From the NCBI GenBank assembly GCA_963837515.1, contig CAWINT010000014.1:661716-725715 (forward strand): 64,000 nucleotides of DNA, given 5' to 3'. The notes beneath the pieces are model-generated. The model was not told the DNA's origin. It saw only the letters and a list, made by a program, of their open reading frames with translations, and made no database searches. Below are positions 48,409 to 57,847 of this stretch, piece by piece (position 1 is the first letter of the stretch; each line of letters starts with the position of its first letter). The position numbers and the translations under genes are program-made. Source of the DNA: RYN-230 sp963837515. GTDB lineage: Bacteria > Actinomycetota > Actinomycetes > Streptosporangiales > Streptosporangiaceae.

Positions 48409-48910
48409 CCCGGTATGGTAGCAGAGCAAGGAGACAAAACGAGAGCACCGCTCTTAACGCCCCCAGCGCCACCGGGCCCCGGCCCCGGCCCCGGCCCCGG
48501 CCCCGGCCCCGGCCGCCACCAAACCGCCAACCGACCCGCCGCCACCACACCGCCAACTGGCACCGGCCGCCACCACACCGCCAACCGACCCGCCGCCACC
48601 ACACCGCCAACTGGCACCGGCCGGCAACTGTGCAGCCGAAGTGTTGTCCAGACAGCAGTTCGGCTGCACATTCTCAATCGGACACCCGCCAGGCACCGCC
48701 CGGCACGTCCGATACGCGGCATCCCGTCCGGTCCGGGTCCCCGCTCACTAACTCCGCGCGTGGTCCACACCCCCGGTGGTCACCGCCGCGTCCGCCGGGT
48801 GGCCCGGACGCGCCGCGCGGCGCTCAGCGCCACCGGCCAGGCGCGGCTCTCACCATCGGCTCACGCCGCGCCCCGCTGCATGCCGTTGCCGGGTCCCCCG
48901 CCCCTTCCTG
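48409..48910. other. 502-bp intergenic region with low-complexity repeats and a long hairpin
   Basis: 48478-48514 is a GGCCCC hexanucleotide tract. 48515-48625 alternates two related 26-28-bp blocks (CGCCACCACACCGCCAACTG... and ...CCAACCGACCCG), a 54-bp period. 48629-48670 is a 42-bp near-perfect palindrome: TGTGCAGCCGAA pairs with TTCGGCTGCACA, then after one mismatch TGTTGTC pairs with GACAGCA. 48671-48910 shows nothing recognisable. ORFs through the repeats look artefactual. The palindrome could terminate the ArsR-like gene read from the right. Confidence 0.7.
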
Positions 48911-49705
48911 CTAAGCGCGCAGCTGGCTGGGATCAGCGGACGGCTGATCCCAGCCAGCTGGCAGCCCGAGCACTGCGGTCAGCTTCTCCCGCCCGCCGTC
49001 GGTCACCCGGACCACCCGGCGGCGTTCCCCGCGGCGTACCCAGCCCAGCTCGAAGAGCCGGCTAGCCAGCGCCGTGCCGAGCGGCCCGGCCAGGTGGTGC
49101 CGCTGCTCGGACCAGTCGAGGCAGTACCGGACGGCCGGCCGCCGCGCCAGCACCGCGTCCAGGTCCACGCCGATCCCGCCCAGGATCTCCTCCCCCCGGG
49201 GGGTGAGCCGGTAGCTGAGGTCCCGGCCGGGCGCGGACAGCCGGTCCGCCCGGGCCCGCTCCGGATGATGCCGCCCGTCCCCGCCGGCCAGCAGCCCCTG
49301 GTCCAGGAACCCGGCCAGCAGCCCGGTGCCCAGCCGCCCGGCCAGGTGGTTGTAGCAGGTCCGGGCCTCACGCAGGGCCCGGGCGTAGCTGCCCTGGCGC
49401 AGCGAGCGGATCGGCCGCTGGGGGGCGATCCGGGCGATCGCCTCCAGGGCATCGGCGACCGCGGGCGAGGCGAGCCGGTAGAACTTCGACCGGCCCTCGG
49501 ACCGCACGGTGACCAGCCCCGCCGCGAGCAGCCGGGCCAGGTGCTCGCTCACGGTGGACGGTGCCACCCCCGCCTCGGCGGCCAGCCGGCTGGCGGGCAG
49601 CGCCCGCCCGTCCACCAGGGCCATCAACACCTGGGCCCGGGTCGGGTCCCCGATGAGCGCACCGACCGGCGCGATGTCCGCCTCGCCCCGCATAACCTCC
49701 ACCAT
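48911..49705 (-). CDS. ArsR-like winged-helix transcriptional regulator
   Basis: 264 residues. The N-terminal 80 residues are an ArsR winged helix (IGDPTRAQVLMALVDGRALP, AAEAGVAPSTVSEHLARLLA, GLVTVRSEGRSKFYRLASPA). The rest (ALREARTCYNHLAGRLGTGL; YCLDWSEQRHHLAGPLGTAL) is the extended C-terminal domain seen in a subgroup of helix-turn-helix proteins paired with MFS exporters. The start at 49705 or the ATG at 49693 are both possible. It diverges from the MFS gene across a 34-bp perfect palindrome, which is its probable operator. Confidence 0.88.
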   Translation of the reverse strand: MVEVMRGEADIAPVGALIGDPTRAQVLMALVDGRALPASRLAAEAGVAPSTVSEHLARLLAAGLVTVRSEGRSKFYRLASPAVADALEAIARIAPQRPIRSLRQGSYARALREARTCYNHLAGRLGTGLLAGFLDQGLLAGGDGRHHPERARADRLSAPGRDLSYRLTPRGEEILGGIGVDLDAVLARRPAVRYCLDWSEQRHHLAGPLGTALASRLFELGWVRRGERRRVVRVTDGGREKLTAVLGLPAGWDQPSADPSQLRA

Positions 49706-49720
49706 CCTGGCACGCTAACA

Positions 49721-49754
49721 GCCGGATGGTTCGGCCCGGGCCGAACCATCCGGC
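49721..49754. promoter_or_regulatory. 34-bp perfect palindrome, operator between ArsR and MFS genes
   Basis: The half-site GCCGGATGGTTCGGCCC (49721-49737) is followed directly by its exact reverse complement to 49754. It lies 16 bp from the regulator start and 16 bp from the transporter start, so one bound dimer could repress both. Confidence 0.8.
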
Positions 49755-51115
49755 GGGCAGACTCCGGCCTATGGCCATAACCACCGCACGCACCGCCGCG
49801 GGCCGCCGGACGTCGTGGGTACCGCTGCTGGCCGTGGCGCTCGGCTACTTCATGGTCATCCTCGATGCGACGGCGGTGAATCTGACACTGCCCGCGGTTA
49901 GCCACGACCTGGGCGGCGGCATCACCGGGCGGCAATGGGTGGTGGACGGCTACACGCTGGCGTTCGCCGCGCTGCTGCTGTCGGGCGGGGTGGCCGGTGA
50001 CCGGTTCGGGCCACGCCGGACGTTCCTGGGCGGGGGCGCCCTGTTCACCGCGGCGTCGGCCGGCTGCGCCCTGGCCCCGTCCATCGCCGTGCTGGTCGCG
50101 GTCCGGCTCGTGCAGGGCGCGGCCGCGGCGCTCCTCGTCCCCACGTCACTCGCCCTGCTCCAGGCCAGCTACCCGGAACGGGCCATCCGGGCCCGCGCGG
50201 CCGGCCTGTGGGGCGGCGTCGGCGGGCTGGCGGCCGCATCCGGGCCGGTGCTGGGCGGCGCGCTGACCGCGGCCGCCAGCTGGCGGCTGGTCTTCCTGGT
50301 CAACGTCCCGGCCGGGGTGCTGGCCTGCTGGCTCACCCGCCGCCGGGTGCCAGCCGCCCCAGGCGCGCCGGACCGCCGGGGTGACCCGGCCGGCCAGGTG
50401 ACCGTGATCGTCGCACTGACCGCGCTGACCGGCGGCCTGATCGAGGCGGGCCCGCACGGCTGGTGGTCCTGGCCGGTGGCGGCCGGCCTGACCGTCGCCG
50501 CCGTGGCCGCGACCGTCTTCCGCGCCGCCGAGCGCCGGGCGGCCTGCCCCATGCTGCCGCCCGCGATGGCGCGGCGGCCGGTCCTCGCCGCCGGGAGCCT
50601 GGTCGGGCTGCTCATCAACCTGGGCTTCTACGGGCAGCTGTTCGTGTTCAGCCTGTACCTCCAGCAGACCCGCGGCGACGCGCCGCTCGCGGCCGGGCTG
50701 TCGCTGGTCCCCGAGGCGGCCGCCGTACCGGTGGCTGCCGTGCTGTCCGGCCGCCTCACCGGCCGTCAGGGACCGCGCCGCACCATGATCACCGGCTTGC
50801 TCCTCGGGACCGCCGGGCTGTCCGGGCTGGCGCTCGCCGGGGCCGCCACCCCGTACTGGATGCTGGTGGTTCCCATGCTCGCGGCGGGGTCGGGGATGGC
50901 CCTGACCATGCCGGCCGCGACCACGGCGGTGCTGGAGGCAGCGCCGCCCGGGCGCAGTGCGGCGGCGGCCGGCCTGCTCAACACCGCCCGGCAGGTCGGC
51001 AGCGCCCTCGGCGTCGCGGTGGCCGGATCACTGGTCGGCGGCCGCCTGGGGTTCGGGCCCGGGCTGCGCCTGGCGCTGGCCGCCAGTGCCGGGGCGTTCG
51101 CCCTCGGCCTGGCCG

Positions 51116-52387
<1,272 letters not shown>

Positions 52388-52477
52388 GTCGACCTCCTCG
52401 CCCCTGAGGCTACACAGGCAACGCCTCTGGTGGCAGGTCCGGCACGCCCGCCGAGCCCGCGGCGGTCTAATCCGGGT

Positions 52478-53107
52478 CTAATCCCGGGCGGCGCGCTCGG
52501 CCAGGGTGATCACGCCGACCGTCTGCGCCTCGGTCATCCCCAGGGCCGCGCCGATCGAGTAGGCGACCCGGCGTTCCCGCTCGGTCAGCGGCCCGTCGGC
52601 CGTGCCGATCCGTACCACCTGGGCGAGGAACCACTCCTTGGCGTCCGGGGTGAGCTGCCGGGCGACCTGCCCGAGCGCGTGCCCGGTGGCTTCGGCCGAC
52701 TGCGGGATCCCGGCCAGTGCCTCGTCGCCGGCTGCCGCCGCCCCGGCGGCCTCCCGGCCCCCGGCGCCGCCGAGCACGGCCAGTGCCGCCTGCCGCGCCG
52801 CGGGGCTGGCCGGTTCGCCGGCGTGCAGCATCGCCAGGGCGGCCGCCCGCATCCCGGCCGGCAGCGCGGTCTGCATCTGCGCGGCGGTCGGCAGCCTGAG
52901 CACCTCGGTCACGTACCGGGTCCGGCAGGTCTGGCACTGGACGTGCTCGCCGGCCCGGTTCAGCGGGATGACCGGCAGGAAGAACACGGTGCAGAAACGC
53001 CGGCCGGCCCGGTGCCGGTACCGCCGGTCGCCCCCGCACTTACGGCAGAAGAAGACGCCCTGCCCGAGGGTGCGGTAGATGACCCGCAACCCGAAGATGA
53101 TCAGCAA
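52478..53107 (-). CDS. Zinc-ribbon, TerB-like protein
   Basis: 209 residues. The TTG at 53107 is taken as start because AAGGAG lies six bases upstream and translation gives LLIIFGLRVIYRTLGQGVFF. Two Cys pairs (CRKCGGDRRYRHR; VQCQTCRTRYVTEVL) form a zinc ribbon around a hydrophobic FCTVFFLPVIPLNRAG. The C-terminal 120 residues resemble TerB (LTPDAKEWFLAQVVRIGTAD, GPLTERERRVAYSIG). Function unknown. Confidence 0.75.
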   Translation of the reverse strand: MLIIFGLRVIYRTLGQGVFFCRKCGGDRRYRHRAGRRFCTVFFLPVIPLNRAGEHVQCQTCRTRYVTEVLRLPTAAQMQTALPAGMRAAALAMLHAGEPASPAARQAALAVLGGAGGREAAGAAAAGDEALAGIPQSAEATGHALGQVARQLTPDAKEWFLAQVVRIGTADGPLTERERRVAYSIGAALGMTEAQTVGVITLAERAARD

Positions 53108-53259
53108 CGTTGGCTCCTTACCCGGCCCTGGCCGGCGACCGGCACCGGACCGTCCCGTGCCCGCCGCGCGCCCGCCGCGCGGACCCCCGCCGCGCGGACC
53201 ATCGTGCCCTAACCGCCGCCCACCCGGCGGCCCCGGACCCAAACTGTGACGAACTCCGG

Positions 53260-54432
53260 TCAGGGCAGCACCGCCGGGATGAACTCCCTCGGCAGGCCGT
53301 GCGTCTCGTGCAGGTAGCGGAGTTCTTCCTCGGTGAGCGGCGCGCGGATCCCGCGCCGCGCCAGCACGTCCCGGCCGCGGGACAGCAGCCCGGCGAAACG
53401 CTGCTCCTCCGCCAGCAGCGCCGCCCGGATCCCCCCCGGGCCGTCCAGCCCGTCCAGCCCGAAGTACCGCAACGTCCCGGTCAGCAGCCCCCCGGGCAGA
53501 TCCGCCAGGGTTCGTTCGGTGTCCCCGCGCCACAACGCGGTCAGCGCCCGGCGGATCAGCCGCCGCAGTACGTAGCCGCGCCCGGTGCTGGCCGGCCGCA
53601 CGCCCTCCCCCAGCACCACGATGCTCGCCCGCAGGTGGTCGGTGACCAGCCGGAGCGACGGCTCATCCAGCCCCGGCCAGAGCTGCCCCACCGGGCCGGC
53701 CCACCGCCGCAGCAGGTCGGTCCCGTAGACCGAACCGGCCCGCTGCAGCACCATGAGCAGCCGTTCCAGGCCCATCCCGGTGTCCACGCAGGGCCGGGCC
53801 AGCGGCCGCAAAGTGCCGTCCGCGAGCCGCTCGTAGCGCAGCATGACGTGATTCCACAGCTCCACCCAGCGCCCGTCGGTGGACGGAGTGCCCTGCGGCG
53901 GCCCGTCGCCGGTCCAGGCGAACAGTTCGGAGTCGGTGCCGCACAGCCCGGTCGGGCCGTTGGACCACCAGTTCTCCATCCCGGTCAGCTCGACCGGGAT
54001 GCCCAGGCCGGCCCAGGTGTCAGCCAGTTCGGTGTCCGGCCCGAGCCGCCCGTCGCCGCCGAACACGGTGGCGTGCAGCCGGCTGGGCAGCAGGCCGAAC
54101 CGCTCGGTGACGAGCTCGAAGCCCCAGCGCAGGCTCTGTGGCCCCGGGTAGTCGCCCAGTGACCAGGAGCCCAGCATCTCGAACAGGGTCAGGTGCGTCG
54201 CGTCCCCGACCTCGTCCAGGTCAGTAGTGCGCAGGCTGCGCTGGACCCCGGCGAGGCGGTTCCCCGCGGGGTGCGTTAGGCCGTGGAAATAAGGCGTCAG
54301 CGGGTGCATCCCGGAGGTGGTGAAGAGCACCGGGTCGCCGGGCGGCGTAATCAGTGAGCCCGGCGCGATCACCTGGTGCCCGCGCTCGCGGAAGAACCCG
54401 AGGAAGGTGTTGACGACCTGCTGATAGTTCAT
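53260..54432 (-). CDS. Stand-alone alanyl-tRNA synthetase catalytic core (AlaRS-related)
   Basis: 390 residues from ATG 54432. It aligns with the first half of AlaRS: FLGFFRERGHQVIAPGSLIT, class II motif 2 QRSLRTTDLDEVGDATHLTL FEMLGSWSLGDY, the ATP-binding motif 3 VDTGMGLERLLMVLQRAGSV, and the start of the tRNA-recognition helices (GYVLRRLIRRALTAL). The editing (HxxxH) and C-Ala domains are absent, and the stop follows ETHGLPREFIPAVLP directly. It may be a paralogue that activates alanine for a non-translational use, an alternative AlaRS, or an orphan. It is preceded by an attenuator-like leader. Confidence 0.85.
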   Translation of the reverse strand: MNYQQVVNTFLGFFRERGHQVIAPGSLITPPGDPVLFTTSGMHPLTPYFHGLTHPAGNRLAGVQRSLRTTDLDEVGDATHLTLFEMLGSWSLGDYPGPQSLRWGFELVTERFGLLPSRLHATVFGGDGRLGPDTELADTWAGLGIPVELTGMENWWSNGPTGLCGTDSELFAWTGDGPPQGTPSTDGRWVELWNHVMLRYERLADGTLRPLARPCVDTGMGLERLLMVLQRAGSVYGTDLLRRWAGPVGQLWPGLDEPSLRLVTDHLRASIVVLGEGVRPASTGRGYVLRRLIRRALTALWRGDTERTLADLPGGLLTGTLRYFGLDGLDGPGGIRAALLAEEQRFAGLLSRGRDVLARRGIRAPLTEEELRYLHETHGLPREFIPAVLP

Positions 54433-54434
54433 GA

Positions 54435-54471
54435 CCGGCCCTTTCCAGGTAGGAGCGCCGGAAAGGGCCGG
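54435..54471 (-). promoter_or_regulatory. Hairpin burying the ribosome site of the AlaRS-like gene
   Basis: CCGGCCCTTTCC (54435-54446) pairs perfectly over 12 bp with GGAAAGGGCCGG (54460-54471), loop 13 bases. On the minus strand the 3' arm contains GGAAAGG, the only Shine-Dalgarno-like sequence, seven bases before the ATG. Folding would block initiation. Confidence 0.7.
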
Positions 54472-54503
54472 CCAGGACGCGGGCCAGGGACGTGCGGGGC
54501 GGG

Positions 54504-54532
54504 CGCTGGCGGGCCGGTTCCGGTCGCCAGCG
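54504..54532 (-). terminator. GC-rich stem-loop in the AlaRS-like leader
   Basis: CGCTGGCG (54504-54511) pairs with CGCCAGCG (54525-54532); inside, CCGG-TT-CCGG can also pair. It lies 13 bases after the leader-ORF stop and 32 bases before the ribosome-site hairpin, the position of a terminator/antiterminator in an attenuator. Confidence 0.45.
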
Positions 54533-54545
54533 AAGGAGAACGAGG

Positions 54546-54611
54546 TCAGGCAGCGGCGGCCGGCGAGCGGATAGCTCGCGCGGCGGCGACGTGCTGCGGC
54601 ATGACCTGCAT
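54546..54611 (-). CDS. Alanine-rich putative leader peptide
   Basis: A 21-codon ORF from ATG 54611 to TGA 54546: MQVMPQHVAAARAIRS then PAAAA. Eight of 21 residues are Ala, in two clusters; GGGGG stands just before the ATG, and the second ATG (54602) is an alternative start. It fills the gap between cobQ and the AlaRS-like gene, on the same strand as both. Ribosome stalling at Ala codons could set the downstream hairpins. Ala is common in this genome, so chance is possible. Confidence 0.4.
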   Translation of the reverse strand: MQVMPQHVAAARAIRSPAAAA

Positions 54612-54651
54612 GCCCCCAGGATACCGGGCTATCCGGCCCGGCCCCAGCGCT

Positions 54652-56196
54652 TTACCGCTGCCCTGGGTGAACCGCGTGCGGCGGCGGTTGGGAGACCCCA
54701 GCCGGGGGGATGATCGGCAGCGCTGGCGGCGGGCCCCCGGCCAGCAGCCGGTCCACGGCCGCGACATCCAGATGCGCGGTCACCAGGTCGGCCAGGGTGT
54801 CCAGCCGGGCCTGCCGGACAGCGGCGAAGCTGAGGCCCGGCGCGGGGGTGAAATCCCGCCCGGCCGCCGCCGCGACCTCGGCCAGGAACGCCCGCCGGAA
54901 CTCGTCGCACTCCAGGGTCCCGTGCCAGCTGGTTCCCCACACGGCGGCGGCGCGGCAGCCGCCGGGGAACGGGCCGGCCGGGCCGGTCAGCCGCGCGATG
55001 CCGTGGTGGATCTCGTACCCGGTGACCTCGGCCCCGTACCCGGTGCCGCGCGGCCGCCCCAGCATCTTGCCCGGGCCGAACGTGACCCGCACCGGCAGCA
55101 GCCCGAGACCGGCCACCAGGCCGGCCCGGGACTCCACCGGGTCGTCGATCTCGGTGGCCAGCATCTGGAAGCCGCCGCAGATGCCGAGCACCGGCCGCCC
55201 GGCCCGGGCCCGCGCGGTGACGGCGTCCGCGAGCCCGCGCTCGCGCAGCCAGCCCAGGTCCGCGACGGTGGCCCGGGACCCGGGCAGCACGACCAGGTCG
55301 GCGTCGGCCAGTTCGGTCGGGCTGGTGGCGAACCGGACCAGCACGCCCGGCTCCGCCGCGAGGGCGTCCAGGTCGGTGAAGTTGCTGATCCGGGGGGTGC
55401 GCAGCACGCTGACCCGGAGAACCTCAGTCCCGAACGAACCGCTTCGTGGTGCTGACCCCAGCCCGCCCGCGGCGTCCAGCGCCAGCGAGTCCTCCATGTC
55501 CAGGGCCAGTCCCCCGGCCCAGGGCAGCACGCCGAGCACCGGGCGGCCGGTCAGGCCGGTGATCATGCCCAGCCCCGGGGCGAGCAGGCCGGGATCGCCC
55601 CGGAACTTGTTGATCACGAACCCGCTGACCAGCGCCTGGTCCTCCGCCCCCAGCAGGGCAAGGGTGCCGTACAGCGCGGCGAACACGCCGCCCCGGTCGA
55701 TGTCGCCGGTGATGATGACCGGCAGGCCGGCCGCCCGGGCCAGCCCCATGTTGGCGATGTCGGTGGGCCGCAGGTTGATCTCGGCCGGGCTGCCCGCCCC
55801 TTCGCAGATGACCACGTCGTACTCGGCCCGCAGCGAGGCGAGGCTGTCCAGGGCGACCGTGAGCAGTTCCTGGGCGTGGTGCCGGTACTCAGCGGCGCTC
55901 ACGTCGGCAGCCGGCTGGCCGAGCACGATGACGTGGCTGCGGGTGTCGCTGCCCGGCTTGAGCAGGACCGGGTTCATCCGCGCGTCCGGCTCGATGCCCG
56001 CCGCCGCGGCCTGCATGGCCTGCGCCCGCCCGATCTCCGCGCCGCCGGCGGTGACGTAGGAGTTGAGCGACATGTTCTGCGCCTTGAACGGCGCCACCCT
56101 GATCCCCCGCCGGGCCAGGGCCCGGCACAGCCCCGCGGTGAGCACGCTCTTGCCCGCATCCGACGTGGTCCCGGCGACCAGCAGCGCGCCCCGCAT
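54652..56196 (-). CDS. cobQ: Cobyric acid synthase
   Basis: 514 residues. The N-terminal amidoligase has the P-loop LLVAGTTSDAGKSVLTAGLC and PFKAQNMSLNSYVTAGGAEI. The C-terminal class I glutaminase has the nucleophile Cys in VLGICGGFQMLATEI and the catalytic His in GYEIHHGIARL. It amidates four side chains of adenosylcobyrinic acid diamide. With cobH and cysG it shows the host makes B12 besides importing it. The C-terminal 25 residues are a Pro-rich tail. Confidence 0.95.
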   Translation of the reverse strand: MRGALLVAGTTSDAGKSVLTAGLCRALARRGIRVAPFKAQNMSLNSYVTAGGAEIGRAQAMQAAAAGIEPDARMNPVLLKPGSDTRSHVIVLGQPAADVSAAEYRHHAQELLTVALDSLASLRAEYDVVICEGAGSPAEINLRPTDIANMGLARAAGLPVIITGDIDRGGVFAALYGTLALLGAEDQALVSGFVINKFRGDPGLLAPGLGMITGLTGRPVLGVLPWAGGLALDMEDSLALDAAGGLGSAPRSGSFGTEVLRVSVLRTPRISNFTDLDALAAEPGVLVRFATSPTELADADLVVLPGSRATVADLGWLRERGLADAVTARARAGRPVLGICGGFQMLATEIDDPVESRAGLVAGLGLLPVRVTFGPGKMLGRPRGTGYGAEVTGYEIHHGIARLTGPAGPFPGGCRAAAVWGTSWHGTLECDEFRRAFLAEVAAAAGRDFTPAPGLSFAAVRQARLDTLADLVTAHLDVAAVDRLLAGGPPPALPIIPPAGVSQPPPHAVHPGQR

Positions 56197-56328
56197 GGCT
56201 GCACCCTAGCGGGGCGGCCGGGGCGGCACGCGGCCCGCCACATGCCGCCTGGCCTGCCCGATGCCGGCCTGTCTCGCGGTCGCAACGTGTCCGTCATGTG
56301 ACCTTGAGCGTGCACAATAGGTTGTCCG

Positions 56329-56405
56329 GCGCCTGTAGCTCAGCTGGATAGAGCGGCTGCCTTCTAAGCAGCGGGTCGCGGGTTCGAGTCCTGCCAGGCG
56401 CACCA
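56329..56405 (+). tRNA. tRNA-Arg (anticodon TCT), CCA encoded
   Basis: The acceptor GCGCCTG (56329-56335) pairs with CAGGCGC (56395-56401), then A and an encoded CCA. The D arm is GCTCAGCTGGATAGAGC. The anticodon arm GCTGC-CTTCTAA-GCAGC gives TCT. The T arm is GCGGGTTCGAGTCCTGC. An integrase pseudogene 64 bp downstream, pointing towards it, marks its 3' half as the attachment site. Confidence 0.97.
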
Positions 56406-56468
56406 GCCAAAACTCCAGATTCCAAGATCGCAGACGAGCCGTCTGTAGCTATGTTCTGTAGCAACGGC

Positions 56469-57633
56469 TCAGTTCTGGCCCTGGTCGAGCAGCCCATGTA
56501 GCCGGGTCAGTGCGTCGCGGCGGGCTTGCTCGTCGGTGTCGGTGTAGATCTCCAGGGTGGTGCTGATCCGGGTGTGCCCGAGGATGGTCTGCGCGTCGCG
56601 GGCGGGCACGTGCAGGTCTTTGAGCAGCGAGCCGACCGTGTGCCGGAGGTGGTGGACCTTGATGAGCCGGATGCTTGTTGTCATCGCAGATGCGGCGGAA
56701 GGACCGGACGAAGTTTCGCGGCTCCACCGGCCGCCCGGTCCTGGTGGTGAAGACGAGGTCCGGTTTCTGGCCAGGCGGAGCCCATCTCAGCGCGGTAGGC
56801 GGCCTGCCGCCCGGCCTGGTCGTCGAGCGCCTGGCGGACGACGTCGAGCAGCGGGAGGTCTCGCTTCCCCGCATGTGTCTTGACCGGGGCGAGGAGCAGT
56901 TCGCCCCGGATGCGCTGGAGCTGCTGCGGATCTGGATCGTTCCGGCGTCGAGGTCGATGTCGCTCCCAGCGCAGGCCGAGCGCTTCGCCGCGCCGCAGGC
57001 CGTAGAAGATGAGCAGGACGAACGCCGCGTACAGCGGGTCCGGCTTGGCGGCGGCAAGGAACTGCCTGGCCTCGTCGGCCGACCAGGGCCGGATGGTGCC
57101 GCGCCGCCATTCGGGCAGTTCGACCAGGCGGGCGACGTTGCGGACGACCAGTTCTTCACGAATAGCCCGGGTGAGCGCGGCGCTGAGCACGGTGCGCATG
57201 ACCTGGACCTTGCGCACGGAGTCGCCCTTGGCCAGGCGCTGGTTAAGGAAGTCCTGGACCATCGGGACGGTCAGGCTGGTCAGCCTCTTGGTGCCCAGGC
57301 CGGGGATCAGGTACAGGCGGGCGATCATCTCGTAGAGGGCGTAGGTGGCCGGGCGCCGGTTGTGCTTGACGAAGTTCTCCAGCCAGTACTCGAGGTAAGG
57401 CCGAGCTTCCACGCTTCGTCAGGAACGGGGACTCCGGCCCGGGCCTGCTGCTGGGCCTTGCCGAGCTTGTCGCGGGCCTCGTCGAGGCTCTTGCCGTAGA
57501 CCACGACGCGCTTGCGTGCTCCGGAGGTGGTGCGGGCGTAGAACGCGCCGACCCAGTAGCCGTCCTGGCGCTTGTAGACCGAGCCATCGCCATTGACCCG
57601 ATGACGCCTTCGTGCTGGCTGATTTGCTGTCAT
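56469..57633 (-). pseudogene. int: Tyrosine recombinase (AICE integrase), at least five frameshifts
   Basis: Reads from ATG 57633 (MTANQPARRRHRVNGDGSVY). The frame changes after DEAWKL (about 57415), after EALGLRW (about 56970), after DIDLDAGTIQIR, after EMGSAWPETG, and before IRLIKVHHLRHTVGSLL. Conceptual repair gives about 385 residues with the catalytic Arg (FYGLRRGEALGLRW), HxxR (HHLRHTVGSLL), the second His (ILGHTRISTTLEIY) and the Tyr in IYTDTD. The residues are otherwise well conserved, so the indels are recent, or the consensus is faulty here. Confidence 0.88.
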
Positions 57634-57826
57634 CTAACTCGCTTCCTCGTATTCCCTGTTCAAGTGTTCGTACGTACTCCTGTAGCGCCTCGGCCGTGAT
57701 GAACCGGAACTTGCCGTCTTTGATCGAGCGGATTCGGTTGGCGCGGATCAGCTGATACAAGAGCGGTCTTGCTGCGGCCGAGCACTTGCGGCGGCTTCTC
57801 CGGGCCGGTAAAGCAGCTTGTTCCAT
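57634..57826 (-). pseudogene. xis: Excisionase (MerR/AlpA-like HTH), several frameshifts
   Basis: From ATG 57826 the start MEQ, then LLYRPGEAA, QVLGRSKTAL and YQLIRANRIRSIKDGKFRFI TAEALQEYVRTLEQ are each in different frames, implying about three one-base insertions in 80 bp. The pieces together make a standard AICE excisionase of about 64 residues. It sits directly before int, and TAG 57634-57636 abuts the int ATG. Confidence 0.75.
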
Positions 57827-57847
57827 TGCGGTTGGTCTCCTTGGTGG

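Noticed and set aside
48405..48770. 121-codon ORF through the GGCCCC and Thr/Pro-type repeats
   Set aside because: Pure low-complexity translation without ribosome site, domain or codon-position bias.
54433..54651. T-box upstream of the AlaRS-like gene
   Set aside because: No T-box bulge sequence or specifier-loop layout is visible; the leader-ORF architecture fits better.
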